NCBI GenBank assembly: GCA_035771165.1
Contig: JAWNZC010000468.1
Location: 1,013,501-1,077,500, forward strand
DNA length: 64,000 nucleotides
Direction of reading: 5' to 3'
DNA from: Paragorgia papillata
Lineage: Eukaryota > Cnidaria > Anthozoa > Scleralcyonacea > Coralliidae
The notes beneath the pieces were generated by a model. That model did not search any database and was not told where the DNA came from. It was given only the letters and a program-made list of their open reading frames with translations. This document shows positions 1 through 11,284 of this stretch, piece after piece (the stretch's first letter is position 1; each line of letters begins with the position of its first letter). The position numbers were made by a program, and so were the translations under genes.

Positions 1-3
1 TAG

Positions 4-487
4 AACGCTCACTACCCTTGTGGAAGTTTGAGCACTCTGGGCCCATGCGCACTTCACGCTATCTGAATGTACTTCACCGATGCTGTCCCACATGCGGTTG
101 TCACCGACGATCGCATGTGTATAAGTAATTGGTGAAATTCATTTAGATTGTTCCAAGCTACACTGATGAGCTGTTGTACGGCGAAACACCGTGTCTGTAG
201 ATTGAACTATGTACGCTCCTTCACTTCGGTGTTGTTGAGCACTCTGTGAAGTTGCCGTGGGTACCTATTAGCGATAATGCAACGCTCACTACCCTTGTGG
301 AAGTTTGAGCACTCTGGGCCCATGCGCACTTCACGCTATCTGAATGTACTTCACCGATGCTGTCCCACATGCGGTTGTCACCGACGATCGCATGTGTATA
401 AGTAATTGGTGAAATTCATTTAGATTGTTCCAAGCTACACTGATGAGCTGTTGTACGGCGAAACACCGTGTCTGTAGATTGAACTAT
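4..487. repeat. Direct tandem duplication, ~277-bp period
   Basis: The segment beginning aacgctcactaccc at 4 recurs at 281 and the two copies stay nearly identical for about 207 bases, to gattgaacta. Copy 2 then runs into an AT microsatellite. Short pieces (gagcactctg) recur nearby. No coding potential is seen. Confidence 0.9.
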
Positions 488-705
488 ATATATATATATA
501 TATATACGATATATATATACGATATATATATACGATATATATATACGATATATATATACGATATATATATACGATATATATATATATATATATATATATA
601 CGATATATATATATACGATATATATATATACGATATATATATACGATATATATATATACGATATATATATATACGATATATATATACGATATATATATAT
701 ATATG
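485..705. repeat. AT-rich microsatellite with TACGATATA units
   Basis: The stretch is almost pure TA dinucleotide, interrupted regularly by CG to give TACGATATATA-type units. The open frame across it (Tyr-Ile repeats) is a by-product of the repeat. Confidence 0.95.
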
Positions 706-739
706 TTAAATGAAGGAGTTTGTTGCTACTCGGAGTTTC

Positions 740-1140
740 ACATTGTTACACGATCATCAGGCAACTGAGTATGATCTGCTTCTCTTGTGGTGACATGACT
801 CTGCTTGGAGGTGTTGATTGGCGACGTATCACATTTTTCTTTCGGCATAAGTTCTTGGCATAAAATTTGTTTTCATGACGGCATTTTGAGACGATTTCTG
901 CTCTTTTGTTCAGTAGGTTTTCATTATTGGCTTTCAAAATCTGTAATTTCTCTTCGAGGTAAAGGTTGCATCGGGTTGATCCGGCGGTGTACGGGCTGGC
1001 GCGTTTCAGTATAGATCAGGTGATAACAGGGTGATTGTCATTTCCCTTTAGTTGCCAAACGTATTTTGAAAGTTCGGTTTCGTTGGAATATCTTCGGTCA
1101 TTAAAATATTTCTGGTGGTTATTGTATCGCAACTACCCAA
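740..1140 (-). pseudogene. Penelope-like element GIY-YIG endonuclease fragment
   Basis: The minus strand encodes the C-terminal part of the GIY-YIG nuclease of Penelope-like retroelements. The diagnostic run NLLNKRAEIVSKCRHENKF is visible, as is the upstream YNNHQKYF segment. Frames are interrupted and no start is present, so this is a dead fragment. It is the left arm of a palindrome whose right arm is at about 1330-1665. Confidence 0.75.
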
Positions 1141-1320
1141 TACAACAAACAAACCACCAACTTCCTTGACATCACGCTCAACCTAGCGACTGGAAAACAT
1201 CAACCATTCCGAAAACCCAACGACGAACCTCTTTACATAGACAGCCGCTCCAACCATCCACCATCTATCATAAAACAACTGCCAGCTTCTATCAACAAAC
1301 GAATTTCATCGTTTGGCAAC
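1132..1320 (+). pseudogene. Penelope-like reverse transcriptase C-terminal fragment
   Basis: A 63-codon plus-strand open stretch contains TNFLDITLNL, EPLYIDSRSNHPPSIIKQLP and INKRISS. These are typical of the end of the reverse transcriptase domain in Penelope-like elements. It is cut off upstream and stops at TAA 1321. It lies between the two inverted GIY-YIG fragments, so the whole is a rearranged PLE remnant. Confidence 0.75.
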
Positions 1321-1329
1321 TAAAGGGAA

Positions 1330-1665
1330 ATTACAATCACCCTGTTATCACCTGGTCTATACTGAAACTCGCCACCCCGTAAACCGCCGGATCAACCTGA
1401 TGCAACCTTTGCCTCGAAGAGAAATTACAGATTTTGAAAGCCAATAATGAAAACCTACTGAACAAAAGAGCAGAAATCGTCTCAAAATGCCGTCATGAAA
1501 ACAAATTTTATGCCAAGAAATGTGATACGTCGCCAATCAACCTCCCACCCAATCAACACCTCCAAGCAGAGTCATGTCACCACAAGAGAAGCAGATCATA
1601 CTCAGTTGCCTGATGATCGTGTAACAACGTGAAACTCCGAGTAGCAACAAACTCCTTCATTTAAC
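1330..1665 (+). pseudogene. Inverted second GIY-YIG fragment of the same PLE
   Basis: This segment is the reverse complement of about 746-1035 and again encodes the LLNKRAEIVSKCRHEN region, now on the plus strand. Head-to-head arrangements of this kind are common for Penelope-like elements. It contains frame breaks and has no independent start. Confidence 0.7.
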
Positions 1666-1982
1666 CTATCTTTCGCTCTACCTACTAGGTATTGAGCATT
1701 CTGTCTCACCACAGACATTTACCTTACTTTGTTTATATATATATATATATATATACAGCCAATTCAATTAAGGTTGTCCTTGATGGATATAAACCTTAAA
1801 CTATAAACTATAAGCGTGAAAAGTACGATGGGAACAAACGTCTGGTCTAAATTCTGTCGGTTAGTGTCAAGATGCCGCGTATAACTAAAGGGTGTTCGTT
1901 GTTACTCAGGAGTTTCACGCCCGTAGACGATCTTCAGACAACTGGAAGAGAAATTCGTAGTGGCTGTCCTTTTATAAGGTTT

Positions 1983-2584
1983 TCACGTCATGCCAATGGA
2001 ATGTAGCTGTGGCGTTGCGTCGGTATGTTTCAGGTTGCGTAGGCAGTATCTGTTTCGGTGGCGGCATTTTGAAAATATTTCAGTTCTTTTGTTTAGGAAG
2101 TCTTTAGAATCGGCTTTCATTATATACATTTTTTCTCGGAGGCACAAATTGCATCTTTTATCCCCGCTTTTGTAGGATCTTGCGCGCTTCAAAATTGACC
2201 ATTTCACGGAGTGATCACGTTTATCCGTCTTCAGTTTCCAAATATAGCTTGATAGGGCCGTTTCTTTCGAATATCTCGCGTCACGGAATGATTTCGTGTG
2301 ATTGTTGTAGCGAGTTTTATAAGAGTTTGCACTCATGCCAATGTATTTTTTTGTTGTCCGTGAAATGGTCAATTTTGAAGCGCGCAAGATCCTACAAAAG
2401 CGGGGATAAAAGCTGCAATTTGTGCCTCGAAGAAAAAATGTGTATAATGAAAGCCGATTCTAAAGACCTCCTAAACAAAAGAACTAAAATATTTTCAAAA
2501 TGCCCCCACCGAAACAGATACTGCCTACGCAACCTGAAACATACCGACGCAACGCCACCGCTACATTCCATTGGCATGACGTGA
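1983..2584. pseudogene. Palindromic pair of a second PLE GIY-YIG fragment
   Basis: Minus 1983-2387 and plus about 2350-2584 encode the same peptide family, with KKYIGMSANSYKTRYNNH, a cysteine pair (CNLC) and LNKRTEIFSKCRHRNRY. YIG followed by a downstream cysteine/histidine cluster marks the Penelope GIY-YIG nuclease. The arms differ at several positions, so the inversion is not recent. They are diverged from the 0.7-1.7 kb pair, giving two independent palindromes of the same family. Confidence 0.75.
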
Positions 2585-2757
2585 AAACCTTATAAAAGGA
2601 CAGCCACTACGAATTTCTCTTCCAGTAGTCTGAAGATCGTCTACAGGCGTGAAACTCCTGAGTAACAACGAACACCCTTTAGTTATCTTCCATACATATC
2701 GCTCTACTTCCCAAGATATTGAGCACTGTTTGAAACGTCGATATAAGACATCGTTAC

Positions 2758-2758
<1 letters not shown>

Positions 2759-2846
<88 letters not shown>
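2759..2846. repeat. (TA)n microsatellite
   Basis: About 44 uninterrupted TA units. A shorter (TA) run lies at about 1735-1755. Length may vary between individuals. Confidence 0.97.
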
Positions 2847-2847
<1 letters not shown>

Positions 2848-3137
2848 CCCCGTGAAATCAGCTACCAATTCGCCAGCTGGCAATTCACTGCCAATTAGGA
2901 TAGCTGCCAATTCAGTGTCGCGATGACGCTTCCAGGGGGGAGCGCTCGACCAGCAGAATGTTTCGCCGGTCTTTTCATTCATTCAATCCAACTTTAACAA
3001 AAAATAATCATTCACTGTCGGTAGTTTAAGACATTTACGTTCATATAAACTACACTTCTTAAGTAAAATTATGTTTTAAGAATGCTAGACTTTCATATAT
3101 TTTCCTCCATATATTAAGACTAACAACCGTGACTTAA

Positions 3138-3349
3138 AGGGGAAGTCAGATGTCGAAACAACTTGAGTTTAAATAAAATATTATATCATGCTTACCCTTC
3201 TCACAAAGTCTAAAATTCCCATGTTAAATCCAAGTCGAGAAATTAAACGACGAAAGTACGAAAATTTGCATGTACGATAACCGCCATGTTGTACATCGCA
3301 GCGAACCCGCGATCACGCAGCGGTGTTACCTCGTGACGTCACTGCGCGC
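3138..3349 (+). repeat. Left terminal inverted repeat of the Kolobok element
   Basis: About 212 bases match the reverse complement of the right end with few differences, including cgcagcggtgttacctcg and ggaagtcagatg. It contains a TGACGTCA CRE/ATF-like palindrome near 3336, also present in the right copy, which might act in transcription from both ends. Confidence 0.9.
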
Positions 3350-3447
3350 CTTGGCGCGATTCTATTCATATTCAAAACTTCAAAACAATATAGCAATCTT
3401 CCAAAGGCGATATTTTTAGTGCTATAAATATTCATTATTTCGAAACA

Positions 3448-5774
3448 ATGCCACATTGTACGGTACCTAGGTGTACGAACGGTTCAAGGAAGACAAAAGG
3501 AAGCGATATATCCTATCACCGTTTGCCAATCGACCAACAAATGCGGAGAACATGGCTCGGACGGATTCGTCGTGAGAACCTCCCGAATGGCAATTCGTGC
3601 TACATTTGCAGCGCACATTTTACCCCAGATTGTTTCGAGGTTTCACTCAAAGAATCCTTTGGCATGAAGGGGAAAAATAAGTTAAAACCTGGAAGCGTTC
3701 CTTCCATATTTCCATTCGCGTCTCGTAAACCTGAACGCGAATTATCGCAGAAGAGGCTACAGAAACGAGACAGCATCAGAGAGAAAATTTCAAAAGACGA
3801 AGTACGATCAAAATATGTATATAAACGTATGCATTCATTGGAATTTGTTATTACTAACTTGCAAATGCTGTGTGAATTGTTTTGTAGGAAATAGCAAGAT
3901 TACTTGACTTTAACAACGCCAAATACGAAGACACTATATGCACAGAAAATGAACATGTCAATGTAACAGGTCAGGATGCAGAAACGCAGTCTGATCCAAA
4001 GATATTGTTTGATGTAGAAAGTCAGTGTGAAACCAAATTAAAAAGGAGCATTGCCATACAAACGCTAACACAACGAAAACCAAGGAAACGTACTGCAGCT
4101 GAAACCAAGCAATGCCGTGTGACACCTATTGAGCAAAAAAATGGCTTTGCTCACACTACGACTCACAGTTGTCCTGTTAATTTTAATACTCCTGTTTCAA
4201 CACCGATTGAAACAAAAGAAAAAATTGACATATCCATTACAGCATCTGATTTTGAACAGCCAGAGGACGGTGACTATTCAAGCAGTAGTGATAAACAATC
4301 AGATAGTGATGATGAATATGTTTGTTCCGAATCAGAAGATAGCAGTGAGTCGGAAGATGAAGGGTTAAAAAACGAAAGAAAATTAATTGTCTTTGAAAGT
4401 ATGCTTGACCAGCTGTTTATATCGTGTAAAACATGCGGTTCCCTGTGTGAGATACAAAAGTTTTACACTGGTAGCATGGTAACAATAAAAACAACATGTT
4501 GTAACAACCATCTTTTTCAGTGGAGGTCACAACCGGAGTTAAACAAAAAGCCAGCTGATAACATTTTAATTCCTGCTGCAACTGTTCTTACTGGAGGAAC
4601 CTACGAAGCCACAAAACAATTTGCTAATGCACTCAATTTAAACTTTGTCAACAAAGACCAATTTTACGATATACAGAACAAGGTTATTTTCCCAGTCATT
4701 AACAAGGGTTATGAAAAGCAACAACAAGATGTGATTGAAACAATCAAAAAGGAAAACAACCCAATTAATCTCTGTGGGGATGGCAGATCTGATAGTCCAG
4801 GTCATAACGCAAAATATGGCACATACTCGCTAATGGATGAAACTTCAGGGAAAATCATTGATTTTTCTCTTGTTCAGGTCTCTGAAGTTTCATCGTCTAA
4901 TGCAATGGAGAACGAGGGCTGTCAAAAGTTACTCAACAAAGTCATTAACAAAAATATGAAAATCAGGTCTTTGACAACTGATCGTCATACTCAGATAACA
5001 TCAGAGATGCGGAAGAAGTACCCTTCTATAATCCATCAGTATGATGTGTGGCATCTCTCAAAGTGGGTAACTAAGAAACTAACAAAAAAAGCTAAGAAAA
5101 AGGACAATGAAGTTCTTCTAAAATGGGTTCAGTCTGTGTCAAATCACTTGTGGTGGTGTGCACAGACATGCAATGGCAATCCTGAAGTACTGCATGAGAA
5201 ATGGGTATCCATTTTGCATCATGTAGTGAACAAACACAAATGGAAGAATGGAAAGCACTTTAGTCAGTGTGCACATGGTCGTCTTTCAAGAAGTAAAGCG
5301 AGGAAGACAAAATGGTTAAAGGCTGAATCAGCTGCCCACATTGCATTAGAAGAGGTTGTTCTCAATAAAAAACTGTTAAAAGATATTTCAAAACTCACAG
5401 AATTTCACCATACAGGTAACCTTGAAGTTTACCATTCACTGTTGCTAAAGTACGCTCCAAAACGTCAACATCTTTAATACAAGGGGATGGTGGCAAGAAC
5501 ACAGTTGGCAGTTATTGACCACAACTCCAACAGTGGAAGAGGACAAACTACTGTGAAGAATGGGAAGAACAAGGGGTCAAAGAGGTACAAGGTGGTTTTC
5601 CCCAAGGGACGGGGAAAATGGGTGGCAAAACCAGTGCCAGACAAGAAATCTTATTCCTTTGTCCAAAACTTAATGGAAGATGTATTTTCGTACAAGGATG
5701 ATGGGAGTCAAACAACATCCACAATGCCTGCCAGTATTCCAAAAAAACATTGCACCAACACCAAGGCCAAGTAA
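3448..5774 (+). CDS. THAP-domain Kolobok transposase, one in-frame stop
   Basis: The first exon (3448 to about 3825) encodes an N-terminal THAP zinc finger: C-x4-C in MPHCTVPRCTNG, then HRLP, W, and CSAHF. A short intron is likely (acceptor TTGTTTTGTAG ending at 3888). The long exon from 3889 encodes a serine/acid-rich linker, a CxxC pair, and an RNase H-like DDE core with GDGRSDSPGHNAKYG, TDRHTQI and YDVWHLSKW. The frame is interrupted by TAA at 5475-5477 and continues in the same phase to 5774 with conserved-looking sequence, so a single nonsense change probably inactivates this copy. AATAAA at 5902 is a plausible polyadenylation signal. The protein would cut and paste the element. Confidence 0.8.
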
Positions 5775-6715
5775 AGATGAGGTGATCACAGCACACAAAT
5801 CACGAATGGGATAGAACAAGTAATGAACTGCACACTAGTTCTAGAATAATCATCTGTCCTTGTACCCTGGATACCCTAAATGTTATTAATTTTCTGTTTG
5901 AAATAAATTAATTTTCCCCCTCTACTTGCTAAGGTGGGGGTCAATCGTGAAGTCCAAAACGCTTTGCTTTGAAATCTCATGTGATCTCCTTGTAACATAG
6001 CATGACAAGGAAGTAAAATTTAAAAATTAAACAAGACTTACCTGTAAGTTGAAGTATGATGGGGATTTCACTGACTTGTCATGCAGGAATAAGTTGATCA
6101 CATCCCTCACTGTAATTCGTCAGGGCAGGCCATGTTGTTTTTTCTGTTTCAGTATCCCACCCATTGTTTTGGATATTTAAATACCGAGTCCTGGCCATGC
6201 TACACAATCAAACGCAAATAAGCTCTGGCACCCATATTGAATAGATTCAAATGAATTTCTGAATGGTGGTTGAATAAAAAATATATAATCTATCTATATC
6301 TATAATATATCGTGACACAAGATGGCAGCCAAAATTTACAAGGGGAAACCAGTTGGCTGCATGAATTTTCAGCGTTCCATTTTTTTCTTTGGTCATAAAC
6401 AACTCCATATATGGGAGTTGGTTGTGCAAAGTAATGTAATTTGTAAGAGTAAAAACTGTTAATAAAACAAGATCATGCAAGGGTTGGTTATTCTGGCAGG
6501 GTGAAGAGAGTGGAGGACCTATACAAAAACCCTCAAAACACAAAACACAAAACAGAACTAATGACAAATAGTCACTTATATGAGGCCTTGGTAAGAACAA
6601 TTTCCAAGTGTTTATAAATTCATAATTTTAGAACCAAAACCTGCAATATGTTGCAAGGTTTGGCTCTAAACCAAAATTATCTTGTTTGAAACATAGTGAA
6701 ATTGATACGGTATGT

Positions 6716-6771
6716 TAGCTAAATCCAGACCTTATGTTACCAAATGGGGTAACATAAGGTCTGGATTTAGC
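6716..6771. terminator. 25-bp-arm hairpin between convergent Kolobok genes
   Basis: ggctaaatccagaccttatg and its reverse complement flank a short loop around accaaatggggt. It lies between the ends of two convergent genes inside the element, so it could separate the transcripts or be a small inserted palindrome. Function is inferred from position only. Confidence 0.5.
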
Positions 6772-6842
6772 CAAAATAAAAAGTGCACAATTCCCCTTTA
6801 CGAAATAAATAGCGTATAAAACAATGAGACGCAATTGATATT

Positions 6843-7614
6843 TTACTCATCAGCAAATCTGAAACCCTCGAAAACAAAGTCATCTTCTAGACCTGGAGGT
6901 GGGAAGTGAGCTCTAATACAACTTACTGAACAGGATGGTAGGGGAACCCTTATTTCTTTACCCAATACACCCCAACACCACCTTACAAGTTGTCTATAAG
7001 CAACATGTCTTTGCTTTTTATGCTCAGGCCCTTCGTATGCTCTTGTGCCGTATTGTTGTCTATATTGATTCCAAGCAGCCTGTAGAACCCAATAATTGAG
7101 GCACACTGAAATCCAGGGTTATCAGTTATACAGCCTGGGATATCTATCTCCTCAACTTGCGCAACTTCTTCATTTTTTTGTACACAAGCGAGGACCTCGT
7201 AGCAGCAAACACTTTCTTCTACCCTGTCCATTATCTGGCAGTGAGTACAAGTACACCTATCAAAGCACAGATATATAAAATAATGCCCATAATAGCCTAA
7301 CCTACTTTTGCCAACAGTCAATCCATAAACGCCAGACAGATCACACAACGGAGCAACTTAAAGAACAGAAATAGATCGTATAATTACCAGTCTAAGTTTT
7401 CAAGTCGGTTGGCATTTTCCGACGATTCGTCTGCTGACATTTCCTCTTCTAAATCTGTGTCTGAGACTGTTTCATCAACCGGTTCAAACGCATAAGGTTG
7501 AATTATATTTTCGTCGTTTTCGACGTTATAATCTTCGCCGCTGTCTTCTATGTCAGGGTTTGTCTCTGTACTTGAAGAACTTTCACTCGACGTCTCGTTT
7601 GAGTATAAATCCAT
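6843..7614 (-). pseudogene. P2X7 'ballast'-like cytoplasmic domain protein in Kolobok
   Basis: The first exon (7614-7384) is acidic and serine-rich (MDLYSNETSSESSSS) and ends at a GTAAT donor. The second part (from about 7330) has CTHCQ, a CC pair (ESVCCYE), CITDNPGF, then in a shifted frame CLNYWVL, HVAYRQLVRWCWG and LPSCSVSCIRAHFP. These cysteine, R-W and LPSC...IR..FP features match the zinc-binding C-terminal domain of the P2X7 receptor, known in invertebrates as a stand-alone domain. No channel or transmembrane part is present. The reading frame changes near 7105, so this copy looks broken. Its role in the transposon is unknown; DNA binding or regulation are guesses. Confidence 0.7.
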
Positions 7615-7673
7615 TTCTCTTGCGAAGATTCAGATCATATGAAAAGTTTTATTTTGTTGACTTATCGATACAA

Positions 7674-7887
7674 GCGCGCAGTGACGTCACGAGGTAACAC
7701 CGCTGCGTGATCGCGGGTTCGCTGCGATGTACAACATGGCGGTTATCGTACATGCAAATTTTCGTACTTTCGTCGTTTAATTTCTCGACTTGGATTTAAC
7801 ATGGGAATTTTAGACTTTGTGAGAAGGGTAAGCATGATATATAACATTTTATTTAAACTCAAGTTGTTTCGTCATCTGACTTCCCCT
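7674..7887 (-). repeat. Right terminal inverted repeat of the Kolobok element
   Basis: Reverse complement of 3138-3349, ending gacttcccct before TTAA. The 5' start of the minus-strand gene lies about 60 bases inside it, so this repeat probably contains that gene's promoter. Confidence 0.9.
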
Positions 7888-7904
7888 TTAATAACAAAAA
7901 ATTA

Positions 7905-8650
7905 GACTGCCGCGAAGCCTTTTGAAACTACAGAATTTTCTGATCGGTAGATGGGAAATCCTAAAACACCGTTGGATTCCCCATAAAATTCTGCATATGG
8001 CAATATGAAAATCCCCTTTACAATTTAAAATTTATTAACTTGACTCGAGTCCTAAAACAATTTTTCAGTTTACGCGCGCTAAAGTGCATGACGTATATAA
8101 ATATAGCGGTACAGTCTTTTGAAGCTACAAAATTTTCTGATCGGTAGATGGGAAATCCGAAAACACCGTTTATGGGGAATCCAACGGTGTTTTAGGATTT
8201 CCCATCTACCGATCAGAAACGTTTGTAGCGTCAAAAGACTGTGTAGCGCTATATTTAAATACGTCATGCCCTTTTGCGCGCGTAAACAGAAAAATTGTCT
8301 TAGGACTTGAGTCAAATTAATCAATTTAAAATTGAAAAGGCGATTTTCATATTGGCAGATGGAGAATTTTATGGGGAATCCAACGGTTTTTTCGGATTTC
8401 CCATCTACAGATCAGAAAATTCTGTAGCTTCAAAAGACTGTGGCGCTATATTTATATACGTCATACACTTTAGCGCGCGTAAACTGAAAAATTGTCTTAG
8501 ACTCGAGTCAAATTAATCAATTTTAAATTGTAATGGGAATTTTCATACTGCCAGACGCAGAATTTTATGGGGAATCCAACGGTGATTTCGGATTTCCCAT
8601 CTACCGATCAGAAAATCCTGTAGCTTCAGAAGACTGTAGCGCTATATTTA
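7905..8650. repeat. Cluster of short inverted repeats, MITE-like
   Basis: The motif tctgatcggtagatggga and its reverse complement tcccatctaccgatcaga recur at least five times in both orientations. They alternate with ccgttggattccccataaaa, tacgtcat and tttagcgcgcgtaaactgaa. The unit is about 110-160 bases. A further partial copy lies at 14055-14175. The layout suggests nested non-autonomous elements; open frames here are by-products. Confidence 0.8.
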
Positions 8651-8656
8651 TTTATG

Positions 8657-8884
8657 CCTTTCCATCGTGTCTTTGACTATTAATATGTGCACTGCACTGC
8701 ATTACCGGAGCTCTGTTTACTGGGAATAGTAAAAGACGTTTACACACAATATGGAATAATATGGCTATGGTCCCCCTGGACCAAAGCCGCGTTTATTACA
8801 AATTCGTAATTAAATTATCTAATTAATTTCCATAGTGCAAACTGATGATTGAGCCCAGTAAAGCTGAAGGCAATAAAACGCCAA
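8657..8884. repeat. Dispersed repeat A, copy 1 (copy 2 at 9240-9467)
   Basis: About 228 bases from ttccatcgtgtctttgac to caataaaacgccaaa recur almost exactly at 9240-9467. No coding capacity is seen. Confidence 0.9.
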
Positions 8885-8956
8885 ATATATAATAAAGGAT
8901 ATACTCTAATACACATCATCACATAATGGTGGTCAGCCAACGGGGAGGAGGTGGGC

Positions 8957-9232
8957 AAATGAAATGGGCTCTTCCTCACATTTTGAAGGTCAGTGCTGAA
9001 TGAGACAGCACGCATGGAAGAGATATCCTATAACAGCTAGATCGCACTATGCCCAATAGGGGGTCGCTGTAATTCTAACCCTATCCTATGCAAGACAAGC
9101 CACCTGTTACGTTATGTTGGTCTGATAACAAGTTATAGAATCCTTACACAAGTTATTACATTATTTATATTACTCTTTACAATACAGACCAACGGATAGA
9201 AAACATAAAAATTCTATTGGTGCCCAAATATT
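8957..9232. repeat. Dispersed repeat B, copy 1 (copy 2 at 13772-14049)
   Basis: About 276 bases containing gagacagcacgcatggaaga and ggtctgataacaagttatag reappear 4.8 kb downstream with few changes. Together with repeat A and the 8-kb cluster they look like parts of one larger duplicated or nested element. Confidence 0.9.
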
Positions 9233-9239
9233 CCCTTTA

Positions 9240-9467
9240 TGCTTTTCCATCGTGTCTTTGACTATTAATATGTGCACTGCATTACCTGAGCTCTGTTTAC
9301 TGGGGAATAGTAAAAGACGTTTACACACAATATGGAATAATATGGCTATGGTCCCCCTGGACCAAAGCCGCGTTTATTACAAATTCGTAATTAAATTATC
9401 TAATTAATTTCCATAGTGCAAACTGATGATTGAGCCCAGTAAAGGTGAGGGCAATAAAACGCCAAAG
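9240..9467. repeat. Dispersed repeat A, copy 2
   Basis: Near-identical to 8657-8884. The sequence diverges after ggcaataaaacgccaaa. Confidence 0.9.
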
Positions 9468-9479
9468 CATCATTATGCA

Positions 9480-11235
9480 AATGATGATGCAGCCCCACCC
9501 AAGGAAATTCAGTGCAGCATAATAAGAGTGAAAGTTCATTAGAACATTTCGGAATACTGAAACACACCTTGATGCAAACTGCCCAAATGCAAGTATTTCT
9601 CCGGCTAAGTGCGACCACTGGAAAGCAATGCAGCCTAGTAAAATTTTTCAAAATGTGGATGTACAATTTTTCCAAATGCAATAGACGGTGCACGGATCTG
9701 ATAAGTACTTCCATTTTACGATAAATTTTGGAATGTCAAATATGTATCAATACTAAGGCTCAGTGTAAATTAACGATTGTAAAAGATTATAGTCCTTGTC
9801 ATTGGACAATTGCTTGCTAAATTATGTGTAAATTTCACCTCAATAAATCTATGACACCTCTGATTGACAGATCAATTTGGGTCGAAGAGTTCGTAAGATT
9901 GCTGCCCTTGCTAGACAATCATATTCTGAGATAAAGAACATAAACCGATCTGAATTTTTATTTATAACATTGGACAATTTGTTTCAAGTGTAATGAAAAA
10001 ACTGCCGCCCCTGCAAACAGTCTCATTACTCACAGTGGATGATATATATGTATATATATATACATACATATATACATGCATTCCTGTGCTAAAAGCTGGT
10101 ATATCAGAGTAGCCAGGAGAAAAAACCTGTTACTGGTAAAAACCCTTTGGGAAAAGCCAGAAACAGGAAAACCTGAGTGGGGACAAGATAAAACCAGCAA
10201 GCCTCCCCACGAAGCATCAAAATTAGACAGGTGCTATATTTCGGAAGAACTACAATGTCTTTCCTAAGTAAAGTTGTTATAGAGTTCTAAGGTATAGATA
10301 TGACTGGGAGGCCATACAAGGCTCACTACTATCATTCTAACTATTCGACTCTGCATTCGTTACACCATACTGCACATGTATATATGCATGCATGTGAAGA
10401 CAGTGTACGTCAAATTGATTGCTCCATGTGATAAAACAGTGGCACATTATGCTGGAAGTGATTTTCCTTGTCATTTGACAATTCCTCAGCTTTCCTCATC
10501 ACGATGCAGATAATGTTGCCATCGTAGAAAACTTTTCTTCTACCTGGGATCAACCATTATGGAAATTGGGAAAATAGAGTTGACAATCTCTTGATCGGGT
10601 TGAAGCTACTGGCATGTTGAAGATAATCAGTACTGAATGCTGTAAAATAAGAGAGAAAGACGGCAGAATCTATTCCCGGTTGAATCAATTGAAGTTGTTG
10701 GGGAAAACCGCTGCGCCTGAATATTTTCGGATATTTTACATTTGAAAAAATTAACTATGTTTTAATAACTGTAACAGAGAAAACAAAATATATAATGTAT
10801 AGCATGGACAAACTTTAAATGCTATAGCATTAATGGAGAGAAATGCTATTGTTTGGTTACCAAAAGGCGCGGCAATAGCAAACCTGTTGTTCCATATGAT
10901 GTAAAGAATCACCAATCATGTTGTTGGCAGACAAAAACAATGTAAACATATTTTGTTGGCAGGTCAAAACAATGTAAACCTGTTGTTCCATATCATGTAA
11001 AAACCAAAAAAACAACAAAAAAAACACCCCAACCCAATAATACAAGAGGACAAAGCCTCGAAACAGATATCAACTGATTGAGAATGACATTATCATGGCG
11101 AGAACTGGCATTGCCTACCCGAAGGGCACTGCTGTACCAAATACTTAAAATTAAAAAGCACCAATAAAACTGGCACCCGTATCTAAATGGGCTAAAGCCA
11201 TATTAAATTAAGATGCGAATTACAACAGCGAATTA
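9480..11235. other. No gene recognised
   Basis: No frame here resembles a known protein and codon structure is poor. A small TATA/CATA run lies at 10045-10075 and a short direct repeat (acaatgtaaacctgttgttc and variants) at 10860-11000. I see nothing else. Confidence 0.6.
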
Positions 11236-11284
11236 CAATTAGCAGGTATATAGCTTGGCTAACAAAAAGCGGGTTACATTTCGT

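Larger units (their letters stand above)
3138..7887. mobile_element. Kolobok-type DNA transposon, complete
   Basis: The element is bounded by TTAA target duplications at 3134-3137 and 7888-7891. It begins AGGGGAAGTCAGATG and ends with the reverse complement. It carries a THAP-domain DDE transposase on the plus strand and a second, convergent gene on the minus strand. TTAA duplication plus a THAP-containing transposase is the known signature of the Kolobok superfamily; the assignment was made by eye, without a database search. Confidence 0.85.

Noticed and set aside
425..709. Open frame of Tyr-Ile repeats
   Set aside because: It is produced entirely by the TA/CGATATA microsatellite.
2649..2982. 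Open frames across the (TA)n tract on both strands
   Set aside because: Most residues are Ile-Tyr from the microsatellite; flanking residues show no domain.
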